Of a stretch of DNA of 64,000 nucleotides, positions 28,350-37,652 are shown piece by piece (within the stretch, counting starts at the first letter, position 1; each line of letters opens with the position of its first letter). Origin of the DNA: Bog-793 sp963803025 (GTDB taxonomy: Bacteria > Actinomycetota > Acidimicrobiia > Acidimicrobiales > Bog-793). The notes below the pieces were generated by a model that saw only the letters and a list, made by a program, of their open reading frames with translations, did not search any database and was not told where the DNA came from. The position numbers were made by a program, and so were the translations under genes. Location: NCBI GenBank assembly GCA_963803025.1, contig CAWDKZ010000012.1, forward strand, positions 208,364 through 272,363, in the 5' to 3' direction.

Positions 28350-29447
28350 ATGAATTCTAAAGAACGGGTTTTGGCAGCGATCGAGCACAAAGCAATGGAC
28401 AGGATCCCGGTGAACTACCTGGGAACGCCGGAAGCAGATGCTAAGCTGCGGGTGCACTTCGGTGTCGACCTAAACGTTCCGCAGGTACCGCCGGGCGAAT
28501 CCATGGAATACGATTGGGACATTCTCGGCTGTCTGGGCGCCGATCTGCGGGTGCTCAGGTTGCCGTACCGGGGCCCAGAAATTCCGACGTTCGATGACGG
28601 ACGGGCTCAGGATCTGTTCGGCGTGATATACCGTCCAGTGCGCAACGAAGTCGGCACGTATCTTGAGAGCTGCACTCTTCCCTACGCCGCGTTTGAAACT
28701 CTCTCGGACGTCGAAGCGTACCGTTGGCCAGATCCGGGCTGGTTTGATTATTCAGCGCTTATCCCCCAGTGTGAACAGTGGAAGGATTACGCGGTGGTTT
28801 ACGGCTGGATGGGGAGTGTCGACTTGATTAATGGGACGGCTTTCGGCCGGGGGTTTGAGCTAACCATCATGGATATCGCTCTCGAGAACCCGGTGGGCCT
28901 GGCGATCATGGAGAAACGGTTCGAGTATGGGTACGAACATACGAGACGCGCGCTAGAGGCTTGCGGCGGCAAGGTGGACATCGTGTGGATAGGAGACGAC
29001 TACGGCACTCAGCGCGGGTTGCTTATGAGTCCCGCCAAGTGGCGCAAGTTGTTCCGGGCGAAGTTACAGGCAATGATAGACCTGGCCCACAAACACGGGG
29101 CGCTGCTGATGCTGCATTCCTGCGGGTCCACGCGGCAACTGTGGCCGGATTTTGCCGATATGGGACTGGATATCTACGACACTGTGCAGCCCAAGGCGGC
29201 GGGGATGGCGCCGAACGAACTGGCTGCCGAATTCGGCCGATACATATGCATGCATGGGACGATTGACACTCAGAGCACTTTGCCCTTCGGCACACCGTCG
29301 GATGTCGCCAGGGAGGTGCGCGACCGCATCGAGTCGTTCGGGGCGCAAGGCGGTTTGATCGTGGCTCCATGCCACAACATACAGCCCGACACACCGATTG
29401 AAAACGTGCTGGCGTTATATCGGGCAGCCGGCAGTCTCAACGACTGA
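28350..29447 (+). CDS. Uroporphyrinogen decarboxylase (URO-D) family protein
   Basis: 365 residues of the URO-D superfamily, TIM-barrel proteins that include haem-pathway decarboxylases and corrinoid methyltransferases. The N-terminus MNSKERVLAAIEHKAMDRIP is that of the methyltransferase-like branch, as are DIVWIGDDYGTQRGLLMSPA, LMLHSCGSTRQLWPDFADMG and GGLIVAPCHNIQPDTPIENV. True HemE motifs at the N-terminus are absent. A catabolic demethylase or glycoside-associated role is more likely than haem synthesis. Base composition is lower in GC than most of the window, suggesting a different history. Confidence 0.8.
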   Translation: MNSKERVLAAIEHKAMDRIPVNYLGTPEADAKLRVHFGVDLNVPQVPPGESMEYDWDILGCLGADLRVLRLPYRGPEIPTFDDGRAQDLFGVIYRPVRNEVGTYLESCTLPYAAFETLSDVEAYRWPDPGWFDYSALIPQCEQWKDYAVVYGWMGSVDLINGTAFGRGFELTIMDIALENPVGLAIMEKRFEYGYEHTRRALEACGGKVDIVWIGDDYGTQRGLLMSPAKWRKLFRAKLQAMIDLAHKHGALLMLHSCGSTRQLWPDFADMGLDIYDTVQPKAAGMAPNELAAEFGRYICMHGTIDTQSTLPFGTPSDVAREVRDRIESFGAQGGLIVAPCHNIQPDTPIENVLALYRAAGSLND

Positions 29448-29793
29448 GAGAACCCGGCCGGACGCACCATAACCCACGCTTGGCCTGTCGTCGTGAATAC
29501 GCTACTATGCCCTCGCCGGGGCCACGGGGAGCGGCAGGCATCAAGCGGCGCGAGGAGGCGCTCCGTGCCGTCGCCGGTGGTAACAACGGCACGAACGACG
29601 CGGAGAATCGCTCCCTCTGGTCGCGGCTGGCGGTGCTGAAGGGCGTGCCGCGGAAGCCGATCAGAGGCACGAGCTATGAGGGTGCAAAACCGCGGCGGAC
29701 GATAACCCGCGCCGAGGAGGGCTCGGCAGGAGCGGCGCTTGACGGCGGCAGGTCGTCAGAAACGAGCGGGTATGGGTAGCGTGCCCCGGCCAG
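29448..29793. other. Intergenic region, nothing recognised
   Basis: About 350 bases between convergent genes. Short open frames exist on both strands but none has a start signal, family resemblance or plausible composition. No RNA gene was seen. Confidence 0.4.
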
Positions 29794-30378
29794 TCACTTA
29801 AGGGGCTTCTTTTCCGGATGCAGGACGACCAGATGGTCGGTGACGGAGAAGACGTTGGGCACCTCGTTGGCGCGGGTGCGGACGATGGTGTCATCAAAGG
29901 TGTTGTCCACGACGCCGTCCAGAGTCACGTTGCCGTTTTCGACGATGATGTGGATGGTCGGCAAGGCCTGGTGGCCGTAACGCATGCCGATATTCACATC
30001 CCCGTAGATCGCGCGCGCAACGGCGTGGCGGATCTGCCAATCCATGGGAGAGAGCGGCAAGACCTTGATTTCATTGATTACTTTCGTGACGCCCGGGACT
30101 TGCTTCACCACGTTTTCGGCGTCGGAGTGAATATCCCAGGGAGGCTCGGGGGGACAGGCACCGCGCAACGTCACGACGCTGCCGTCGATCTCGAAGGTGA
30201 GGTCGTCGAAGATTGAGAAGTACGGCAGCATCAAGAGGTTATGGCGGATCTTCAGGGCCATTTGCACCTCATCCGGCGGGCCCGACGTGAAGACATCATC
30301 GTGCGACTTTTTTTGCTGGGCCGGTCCTAAAGTCGCGAAAAAGAGAGCCAGGCTCAGCAGTCCAAAGAGCTTGCGCAT
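29794..30378 (-). CDS. Secreted double BON-domain protein
   Basis: 194 residues. A Sec signal (MRKLFGLLSLALFFATLG) is followed by two BON domains, which bind phospholipid membranes in periplasmic proteins such as OsmY. Domain 1 contains FEIDGSVVTLRGACPPEPPW and VVKQVPGVTKVINEIKVLPL; domain 2 contains IIVENGNVTLDGVVDNTFDD and EVPNVFSVTDHLVVL. The start is supported by AGGAGGT. It likely acts as a periplasmic stress or envelope-stability protein. Confidence 0.85.
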   Translation of the reverse strand: MRKLFGLLSLALFFATLGPAQQKKSHDDVFTSGPPDEVQMALKIRHNLLMLPYFSIFDDLTFEIDGSVVTLRGACPPEPPWDIHSDAENVVKQVPGVTKVINEIKVLPLSPMDWQIRHAVARAIYGDVNIGMRYGHQALPTIHIIVENGNVTLDGVVDNTFDDTIVRTRANEVPNVFSVTDHLVVLHPEKKPLK

Positions 30379-30597
30379 CCCAGTACCTCCTACTGGATTG
30401 GATGCGACAGGGGCGTGCGGGTTACCGAACCGTCACTGGAGTTTGGGGGGCAATAGGGCTTGGGCTGAGCGGTGCGGCAGCGGAGTGGTGCGTTGCTCAT
30501 GCAGTGCGCCGGGTGCAGAAAACGCGACCGCAGGAGGGGGCGATGCGTGCGGTCTGATGCGAGTTAACCCGTCTCGATCAGAAACAACCTGCCGAGA

Positions 30598-31785
30598 TCA
30601 GTTGGCCTTGGTCAGAAAAATCGGCAGGCCGAGCTTATTGGAGTAGTTGGGGCGATAGCGCTCGGTGTTGTAGGCCGTGGCGACGTCGATCTTGCGGGGG
30701 CCGAGCTTGGGATCGGGGATCGAGACGAGATCGAAGCAGCCGTTGACGATGGCCGTCATGACGCCGCTCTTGCCGGCGGCGATGGCGTCCATGGCGATGT
30801 TGCCGAAGGTGGCGGCGACGAGCTTATCGATGAAATCGGGATCGCCGGAGCGGAGGTCGTAGGTCAGGTCGGAGACGATGGTCTCCTCCTTGGCGCGGCG
30901 CTTGATCTCTTCGGCCAGTTCCTCGCCGACGTTGGCCTTCTTCTGATGGCCGTAGGCGTCGGCTTCGCCGACACTGCGCACCGAATAGCCCTCCCACTCG
31001 GCGCCCTCGGAGAGGATGACGAGGGAGTAGTTGGAGGGATTGTGCTTCTTGTCGTCGACGAGCAGGGCGATGAGCTTGTCGAGATCGACCTTGTGCTCAG
31101 GGATGGCGCAGCGGATGTTGGTCACGTAGGCGGTATAGAGGGCGGTGAAACCGGCGTCGCGGCCGAAGACACGGAAGACGCCGATGCGCTCGTGGGAGCC
31201 GACGGTGGTGCGCTGGCGGTTGATGGCGCCCTCGGCGCGGGTGATGGCGGTTGAGAATCCGATGCAGTATTCGGTGTTGCGGACGTCGTTGTCCATGGTC
31301 TTGGGGATGGCGATGACCTTGACGCCTTCCTTGTCCAGGCGGGCGGCGTAGGAGAGGGTGTCGTCGCCACCGATGGCGACAACGTAGTCGACATTGAGCC
31401 GGGAAAGGTTGGAGAGGACGGACTTGGTGACGTCGTAGGTGACGACGGGCTTACCGTCCTTGCCGATGGATTCCTTAGAGGGAAATTCCTGGCCCTTGAG
31501 ATGGTCGGGGATCGCTTTCATCTTGGCCGGGTTGGTGCGGCTGGAGTGGAGGAAGGTGCCGCCGGTGCGGTCGATGGTGCGGGTGACGAGGCGGTCGAGG
31601 GGCAGGACGTAGCGGCTCTTGCTCTCATGGTCGTCGAGGTTGAGGTGGGTCAGACCCTCCCAGCCGCGGCGGATGCCGACGACTTCGCAATCGACTTCGG
31701 TGGCGCGGTAGGTGACTTCCTTGATCACCGAGTTGAGACCCGGGACGTCGCCGCCGCCAGTGAGGATAGCAATTCGTTTGGCCAT
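30598..31785 (-). CDS. 6-phosphofructokinase, pyrophosphate-dependent type
   Basis: 395 residues. The enzyme phosphorylates fructose 6-phosphate in glycolysis. The N-terminal loop is RIAILTGGGDVPGLNSVIKE. The phosphate-donor motif reads VVAIGGDDTLSYA: the second Asp replaces the Gly found in ATP-dependent enzymes and blocks ATP binding, which marks PPi-dependent enzymes. The substrate motif is IPKTMDNDV. Further motifs are VFRVFGRDAGFTALYTAYVT and VILSEGAEW. A PPi-PFK can work in both directions. Direct biochemical preference is inferred from the single residue. Confidence 0.88.
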   Translation of the reverse strand: MAKRIAILTGGGDVPGLNSVIKEVTYRATEVDCEVVGIRRGWEGLTHLNLDDHESKSRYVLPLDRLVTRTIDRTGGTFLHSSRTNPAKMKAIPDHLKGQEFPSKESIGKDGKPVVTYDVTKSVLSNLSRLNVDYVVAIGGDDTLSYAARLDKEGVKVIAIPKTMDNDVRNTEYCIGFSTAITRAEGAINRQRTTVGSHERIGVFRVFGRDAGFTALYTAYVTNIRCAIPEHKVDLDKLIALLVDDKKHNPSNYSLVILSEGAEWEGYSVRSVGEADAYGHQKKANVGEELAEEIKRRAKEETIVSDLTYDLRSGDPDFIDKLVAATFGNIAMDAIAAGKSGVMTAIVNGCFDLVSIPDPKLGPRKIDVATAYNTERYRPNYSNKLGLPIFLTKAN

Positions 31786-31992
31786 GGATACTCCTGGAGA
31801 GGTCGCGGAAATAAGTGCGAATTACAGTATATCCATTCCGGGTGCACGGAGCGGCTCACGGAGGCCGGACGGAGGGGCGGTGACACGCGGACGTAAAGAA
31901 AAATCCTTTCAGGATCAGCAGTTTGCGCATAACGGGAGAGCGCCAGGGTTGACCGGTGGGGATAGTCTCCTGGTGCGGGGGGCAGTGAGGAG

Positions 31993-32571
31993 ATGAGCGA
32001 AAAGCACGACCAGACGAACGGCGGTGAAGGAAAGAAAACGAGCGGGGAGCTGGACGCGGCGCAGAAGGCAAGCGGGAGGGAGAAAGCAGAGAGCGGCGGG
32101 GAAGTGAAAGCCGACAGGGCGTCAGAAGAGGGGGAAGAGGGGAGCGAAGGCGCGCGTCCGAGAGCGAGTTCAAGACGGGTGGCGGTGAAAAGGAGCAGCG
32201 GCAAGAAGGCGAAGGATGGGTTGACGAGCGTGGCGGAGGAAGAGAAGACCGGCGGCAGTGAGGCGGGAGAAGTGGAGCGCGACGCGGCCGGGCGGGTTGT
32301 TCCCGGCCAGACGGAGCCGGAGGCGGATGAGGCGCAGGAGTCGGAAACAGGGAACGACACGAGGAGCAAGGGCGGCGAGACGGCCACGATGACGGAAGCG
32401 GACCAGAGGAAGCTGGTGAACAGATTGTTGGGCCGGGCGAACGAGATGGCGGGGAGCAAGGATTTCAAGTTGAGCGCGGCGGACCTGATCCGGCTGATCC
32501 AATTCCAAAAGGAGATGACGGCGAAGCCGCGCAAGGTGACGGTGCAGTGGGTGGAGGACGAGAAGGAATGA
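31993..32571 (+). CDS. Highly charged DNA-packaging accessory protein (small-terminase position)
   Basis: 192 residues. Residues 1 to about 130 are low-complexity Glu/Lys/Ser/Gly/Arg sequence. The folded C-terminus reads MTEADQRKLVNRLLGRANEM, then SKDFKLSAADLIRLIQFQKE. It overlaps the large terminase start by 4 bases, the usual place of the small terminase subunit, and it opens the virion cluster. The helical C-terminal segment would fit an oligomerisation or DNA-binding region. No family was recognised directly; the call rests on position. Confidence 0.5.
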   Translation: MSEKHDQTNGGEGKKTSGELDAAQKASGREKAESGGEVKADRASEEGEEGSEGARPRASSRRVAVKRSSGKKAKDGLTSVAEEEKTGGSEAGEVERDAAGRVVPGQTEPEADEAQESETGNDTRSKGGETATMTEADQRKLVNRLLGRANEMAGSKDFKLSAADLIRLIQFQKEMTAKPRKVTVQWVEDEKE

Positions 32572-33853
32572 AGCGCGAGATCCGGTACAACCCGCTGCCG
32601 TCGCAGGCGCGGTTTCACAAACTGGGGACGCGTTTCAAAGGGTTTCTCGGGGCCGGTGGGGTCGGGCAAGAGCCAGGCGTTGTGCCAGGAGGCGATCAAG
32701 CTGGCGTACGTGAATGCGGGGTGCATGGGGCTGATCGGAGCGCCGACGTATCCGATGCTGCGGGACTCGACGCAGATCACGATGCTGCGAGGTGCTGGAG
32801 GCGAACCGAGATTCCGTTCGAGGCGAACAAGGCGGAGAACACGCTGACGATCACGGACACGGGGTCGAGGATTCTGTTCCGGTCGATGGATGACTACGAG
32901 CGGCTGAGGGGCACGAACCTGGCGTGGTTCGGAGTGGACGAGCTGACGTACACGCGCGAGGAGGCGTGGATCCGGCTGGAGGCGCGGCTGAGGGATCCGG
33001 AGGCGACGCGGTTGTGCGGGTTCGGGGTGTGGACGCCGAAGGGCTTCGACTGGGTGTACCGGCGGTTCATCAAGGGCACGGAAGGGTATGCGTGCGCGCT
33101 GGCGAAGGCGAACGAGAACCGGCATTTGCTGGAGAAGGTGCCGGACTTCTACGAGCGGCTGAAGGCGAGCTACGACGCAACGTTCTACGAGCAGGAGGTG
33201 CTGGGCGAGTACCTGAATCCGAAGGGCGGGCTGGTGTATCACGCCTTCGACCGGAGCGCGTGCGTGGAGGAGCAGCAGGCGGACCGGACGCTGCCGCTGT
33301 TGTGGGCGCTGGACTTCAACGTGAGACCCGATGTGCTCGGTGGTGGCGCAGACGGGACGGAGATACGGTGCGGGTGCTGGACGAGATCGTGCTGAGCCGG
33401 GCGAGCACGCTGGACGCGTGCGAGGAGTTCACGAAGCGGTACCCGAAGTGGGCGGCGGGGGTGGTGGTGTACGGCGATGCGTCGGCGAGCCACATGCAGA
33501 CGGCGGGGACGAACGACGAGGACATTATCAGGGATTACTTCGCGAACTACGGGAAGCTGTCGATGACGTACAGGATTCCGAAGGCGAACCCGAGCGTGGC
33601 GCTGCGGGTGCGGCTGGTGAACGGAAAGCTGAAGGCGGCGCGACGGCTCGACGACACTGCTGATCGATCCGCGAGTGCAAGGAGCTGATGGCGGATTTCG
33701 ACCAGGTGGGGTATGCGGAGAACTCGAATGAGATCGACAAGGACAGGGATTCGCAGACGGAGCCACCTGTCGGATGCGCTGGGGTACCTGATATGGCAGG
33801 AGTTCGCGGCGAGCTCGAAGACGATCGGCGAAAAGGCGCACAGGCTGATTTGA
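32568..33853 (+). CDS. terL: Phage terminase large subunit (frameshifted)
   Basis: About 425 residues. TerL is the ATP-driven packaging motor and headful nuclease. The Walker A motif is FLG-VGSGKSQALCQEAIK, interrupted by a shift near 32653. Then come LIGAPTYPMLRDSTQITML and, after shifts at about 32788 and 32807, EIPFEANKAENTLTIT and Walker B-like NLAWFGVDELTYTREEAWI. The nuclease half has LPLLWALDFNVRP (first acidic residue), VVVYGDASASHMQT and SHLSDALGYLIW (last acidic residue). More shifts lie near 33330-33360 and 33640-33770. The catalytic motifs are all present, so function is likely retained. Confidence 0.85.
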
Positions 33854-33872
33854 ATCCATGAGGTGAAAGAGA

Positions 33873-35271
33873 TGATCGATGTCCGCAAAGAACATCCCGA
33901 ATACGTCGCGCAGCGGGAGGTGTGGCCGAAATACCGCGACCTGTACGTGGGGGGCGAACAATTCATCCGGCGGGCGCGGGCAATACCTGATCCCGCGGCT
34001 GCGGGAGCCGGGGGACGTGTTTCTGGAGCGCACGAGCCGGGCGTTTTACGAGAACTACATCGGGTCGATCATCGACTGGTACAGCGCGACGCTGTTCCGG
34101 CGGGAGCCGGCGCTGACGCTTCGAGGGGCAGGACGAGCGGGCGCGGCAGTTTTTCAGCCAGTTCGCGGAGGACTGCGACCTGAAGGGATCGACGCTGAGC
34201 GATTTCTTCCGGCGGCAGATGGTCGAGGCGCTGGTGGCGGGGCGGTCGTGCATCGTGATCGACTTTCCCGACCCGGGGACGAAGGCGAAGAACCGGGCGG
34301 AGGAAGACCGGCTGGGGCTGAGCCGGGCGTACTTGTGTGAGTACCCGGCGGAGAGCCTGATGAACTGGCAGCGCAACGAGCGGGGCGAGTTCGACTGGGT
34401 GGTGCTGAGGACGCGAGCGACGGGTGGACGAGCCGGGGGCGGGCGAAGGGGAGACAGAGACGGCGGTGGGTGTACTACGGGCAAGGAAGAGTACCAGGTG
34501 TACCAGCAGGGGGAGCGCAAGGGACAGGCGGGGCCGGTGGAGCTGGTGAAAGAGGGCGTGCACGGGCTGGCGGGGCAGAAGCGTGGTGCCGCTGGTGGAG
34601 TTCAGCTTCGGGGAGGGGATGTGGCTGATGAACAAGGCGGCGCTCGCTGCAACTGGAGCATTTCAACAAGTCGAACGCGCTGGGGTGGGCGCTGACGATG
34701 GGGCTGTTCGCGATGCCGGTGGTGTACTGCGACCGCGAGTGGAACAGAGTGCGTCGGGGAGAGCTACTACATGCAACTGGGACCGCAGGACAAGTTCGGG
34801 TGGACGGAGCCGGAGGGGCACGTCTACCAGGTGGCGCTGCAGAAAACCTGAACCGGCTGAAGCAGGAGATTTACCGGGTGTGCTACGCGCATGAACCAGG
34901 CGGTCGACTCGGGGCCGAACAACACGCAGATACGGGGGTGAGCAAGCAGCGGGACTTCACTGATCACGCAAGAAGTGCTGCGGGCGTACGGCGACGCGGT
35001 GAAGGACACGTTGAAGAAGGTGCTGCGGCGATCGCGACGGCGCGGCAGGACGGGATGGCGATCGACGTATCGGGGCTGGACGAGTTCGACATCGGCGACT
35101 TTTCGAGCGAACTGGAGGATGCGCAGACGGCTGCTGAGCCTGGGGATCGAGTCGGAGACGTTGCGAAGCGAGATGTTCAAGAAGCTGGCGATGAAGTACC
35201 TGTGCGACGTGCGGCAGGAGCTGAAGGAGCAGATCGCGCGGGAGATCGACGCGGGGCTGGCGAAGAGTTGA
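33873..35271 (+). CDS. Phage portal protein, DUF4055 family (frameshifted)
   Basis: About 465 residues. The N-terminus matches DUF4055 portals: REVWPKYRDLYVGGEQFIRR, then YLIPRLREPGDVFLERTSRA, FYENYIGSIIDWYSATLFRR and, after another shift, DLKGSTLSDFFRRQMVEALV and GRSCIVIDFPDPG. The middle (34400-34900) is cut by several shifts. The C-terminal helical region reads GLDEFDIGDFSSELEDAQ and ends EQIAREIDAGLAKS. The portal dodecamer is the DNA gate of the capsid and the docking site of TerL. It follows terL by 20 bases. Confidence 0.7.
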
Positions 35272-35312
35272 TGCGGGTACGGGAGCGGGCAATCACAGCG
35301 TAGCGACCGTTG

Positions 35313-35501
35313 ATGGATGCCGGCCGGGTGGAGATAGACGGCCGGGAGTGGAGCGTGGACAGCCTGGCGGCCAGGCTGAGTGGAAAGCAGCAGGGCCGGC
35401 GAGGCTGTCGCCGGATTTTTCGGATTTTTTGGAGTCAGGAAAGCACGACGCGGGCGGCTGACAAAGCCGGGCGCGGCGCGAAGAGAGATTTGCCGGGGTG
35501 A
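35313..35501 (+). CDS. Possible small virion-cluster protein
   Basis: 62 residues from ATG. Only the first half (VEIDGREWSVDSLAARLSGK) looks protein-like; the second half is Arg-rich and may be out of frame given the indels around. No family was recognised. It ends four bases before the terminator hairpin. Confidence 0.25.
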   Translation: MDAGRVEIDGREWSVDSLAARLSGKQQGRRGCRRIFRIFWSQESTTRAADKAGRGAKRDLPG

Positions 35502-35504
35502 GGG

Positions 35505-35533
35505 ATGGGGACAGCGAGGCTGTCCCCATTTTC
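35505..35533 (+). terminator. Rho-independent terminator inside the virion cluster
   Basis: ATGGGGACAGC (35505-35515) and GCTGTCCCCAT (35519-35529) form a perfect 11-base stem with a 3-base loop, followed by TTTTC. It separates the portal unit from the scaffold/coat unit. Confidence 0.8.
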
Positions 35534-35579
35534 TTTGGCCGGTGGTATCAACCAACAACACGAGACGAAGGAGAGACCC

Positions 35580-36169
35580 ATGGGGCAGGACAGCGACGCG
35601 CTCTCGCCGGGTGGGAACGACGTGCGCGGGATGATGCGCAGCGTGATCGAGGAGTACCTGAACTCGGAACGGCGCAGGGCCGAGCCGGCGTATCAAGGCC
35701 GAGCTGGTCGAGGAGCGCCACCGGCGAGAGCAACTCGAGCGGCAGGTCAACCAACTGGTGGAAGAGAACCGCAGGACGAAGCGGGAGGTGGAGGAGAACG
35801 ACAGGGTGACGCGCATTCGCGGCGAACTGCAGCGGCTGGGCGTGACGAAGCTGGACCTGGCGTTCAAGGCGGTGAAGGACGAGATCCAGCGGGCGCCGGA
35901 CGGCAGCCTGGTGGCGAAGACGCCGGAGGGCGAGATTCCGGTGAAGGATTACCTGAACCAATTCGTTCAGGACAATCCGGAGATCCTGCCGGCGCGGATG
36001 GCCGGGGGGTCGGGAATGCTGACGCCGCCACGCAGCAGCGCGGGCACCGAGCATCGATCTGGAGTCGATCCGGCCGGGGATGAGCGCGGAGGAGATGCAG
36101 AGGGTGCGTGAGCAGATCGCCCGGGTCGCGATGCAGACGCTTCCGGGGCGAGTAGGGCGGGACAAGTGA
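35580..36169 (+). CDS. Putative capsid scaffolding protein (frameshifted)
   Basis: About 195 residues. An N-terminal segment (GNDVRGMMRSVIEEYLNSER) leads into a long Glu/Arg-rich coiled coil, EERHRREQLERQVNQLVEEN and NRRTKREVEENDRVTRIRGE. Then follow LTKLD-type helices, an acidic linker and a basic C-terminus (RVAMQTLPGRVGRDK). Length, coiled coil, charge pattern and position immediately before the coat gene fit a scaffold. No protease is encoded nearby, so scaffold exit without cleavage, as in P22, is possible. Shifts lie near 35690 and 36050. Confidence 0.6.
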
Positions 36170-36212
36170 AGTCCCGCAGAGACCAAGAAGGGAAAGGACA
36201 AGGGAGAGAAAG

Positions 36213-37128
36213 ATGCCGATTATAACTTCCGCCAATCTGGCGAGTGCGATTGTGAAACTGGTGGCCGCCGATGCCCTGCCCACGCTGATGGGCAACCTGG
36301 TGATGGGCAACCTGGTAACGAGGGACTACGATACCACGCTGGCCAAAGCGGGCGACACGGTGAACGTGCCGATTCCGCCGACGCTGGTGGCGAACAACAT
36401 TATCGAGGGCGGGAGCGTTCAGACGCAGAACCCGGACCTGGGCAATGCACCGATCGTCCTGAACACACACACCGAGGCGACGTTCCAGATTCCGGACGTC
36501 ACAAAAGCGATCGCGGTGCCGACGCTGTTGAAGATGTACATGCAGCCGGCGATGGTGGCGCTGGCCGAGCGGGTGGAGACGGACCTGCTGACGCTGTACA
36601 GCCAGTTCACGACCAATCCGCAGCTGGGCGTCGGGGGCACGGCGCTAACCGAAAGCGTGGTTGACCAGGCCGAGACGGAGCTGTTCTACCGAGAAGGTCC
36701 CGACGAGCGAACCGAAGTACCTGGTGGTGCATCCGGCGGCGTACTCGGAACTGCGCATGATCGACCGTTTCACCGAAGCGGACAAGGTGGGTCCGCTGTC
36801 GCAGGCGATCGACACGGGCGTGCTGGGACGCATCAAGGACTTCTTCGTGTACCGGTCGCAGTTCGTGGTGCAGACGGGCATCGGGACGGGTACGGTGACG
36901 ACGAACAACCTGGCGTTTGCGCGGGATGCGATGGCACTGGCGATCCGCCGGCTGCCAAAGCCGCTGCCGGGCACGGGTGCGATCGCGGAGTATGCCGAAC
37001 TGGGCAACTTCGGGATGCGGGTGGTGATGAGCTACCAGCCGAACACGCTGGCGCAACAGTTCACGGTGGACATCCTGTACGGCTGCGCCGTGTTGCGCAA
37101 CGAGCACGGAATCCAGGTGCGGAGCTAA
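36213..37128 (+). CDS. Major capsid protein, P22 coat-like (one frameshift)
   Basis: About 305 residues. The N-terminus ANLASAIVKLVAADALPTLM and the following VTRDYDTTLAKAGDTVNVPI are those of the P22 gene 5-like HK97-fold coat family. Further conserved regions are FQIPDVTKAIAVPTLLKMYM and, past the shift near 36690, PKYLVVHPAAYSELRMIDRF, GVLGRIKDFFVYRSQFVVQT and the P-domain end QQFTVDILYGCAVLRNEHGI. It forms the icosahedral shell. A ribosome site (AAGGACAAGGGAGAG) precedes the ATG. The first 480 bases read without interruption. Confidence 0.8.
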
Positions 37129-37165
37129 GCGCAGCGCGAAGCGACCGGACGGCCCACGGATGAAG

Positions 37166-37200
37166 AGGGAGGCGGATTTGAGCACTGTCTCCCTGTTTTT
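37166..37200 (+). terminator. Weak terminator after the coat gene
   Basis: AGGGAG (37166-37171) pairs with CTCCCT (37189-37194) around a 17-base loop, followed by G and TTTTT. The loop is long, so efficiency is uncertain. Confidence 0.4.
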
Positions 37201-37323
37201 CCGAAAGGGCAAAAGCGGCGGCGACAGAAGAGAGTTATAAGCCGCCACGGGTGTGTTCAGAAGAACGCGCAGACCGGCCCAGCCGGGACGACGGAAGTTT
37301 AGCGAAAGGAAGGAAGCACAGCG

Positions 37324-37641
37324 ATGGATGTGAAGCAGTATTTCAAGAAACTGCGCGAGCTGGAGGCGACGATCCCGCAGACGGATGTGATCGTGGTGAG
37401 CGCGGAAACGCCGGACGGCGGCAAGGCCGGCGTGATGACCGAGGTGCCGCGGAGGAACGCGTGCCAGCTGGTGCTGGAGGGGCGCGCGCGGCTGGCGAGC
37501 GAGGCCGAAGCGGCGGCGTACCGGCAGTGCGAGGAGGCGAAGCGCGAGGAGTTCCAGCGCGAGCAGGCGGCGGGCAAGATCCAGTACCAGCTGGTGCCGG
37601 CCGATGTGATCCGGCAAGGGCCGGCGAAGACAGGGAATTAA
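37324..37641 (+). CDS. Small head-associated protein of unknown function
   Basis: 105 residues. It begins MDVKQYFKKLRELEATIP and has a central strand-rich part (DVIVVSAETPDGGKAG), then an Ala/Glu/Arg-rich helix and a C-terminus IQYQLVPADVIRQGPAK. GAAAGGAAGG precedes the ATG. The spot between coat and connector genes often holds head-decoration or stabilising proteins; no family was recognised. Confidence 0.6.
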   Translation: MDVKQYFKKLRELEATIPQTDVIVVSAETPDGGKAGVMTEVPRRNACQLVLEGRARLASEAEAAAYRQCEEAKREEFQREQAAGKIQYQLVPADVIRQGPAKTGN

Positions 37642-37652
37642 GGAGGCGCGGA

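Larger units (their letters stand above)
35272..35579. other. Spacer between portal and scaffold genes
   Basis: About 300 bases. It holds a possible small gene at 35313-35501 and a strong terminator hairpin at 35505-35533. The split suggests separate transcription of the packaging and capsid genes. Confidence 0.5.

Noticed and set aside
31725..33242. 505-codon minus-strand frame across the phosphofructokinase-terminase boundary
   Set aside because: It spans two real genes in antisense and has no start signal or family resemblance.
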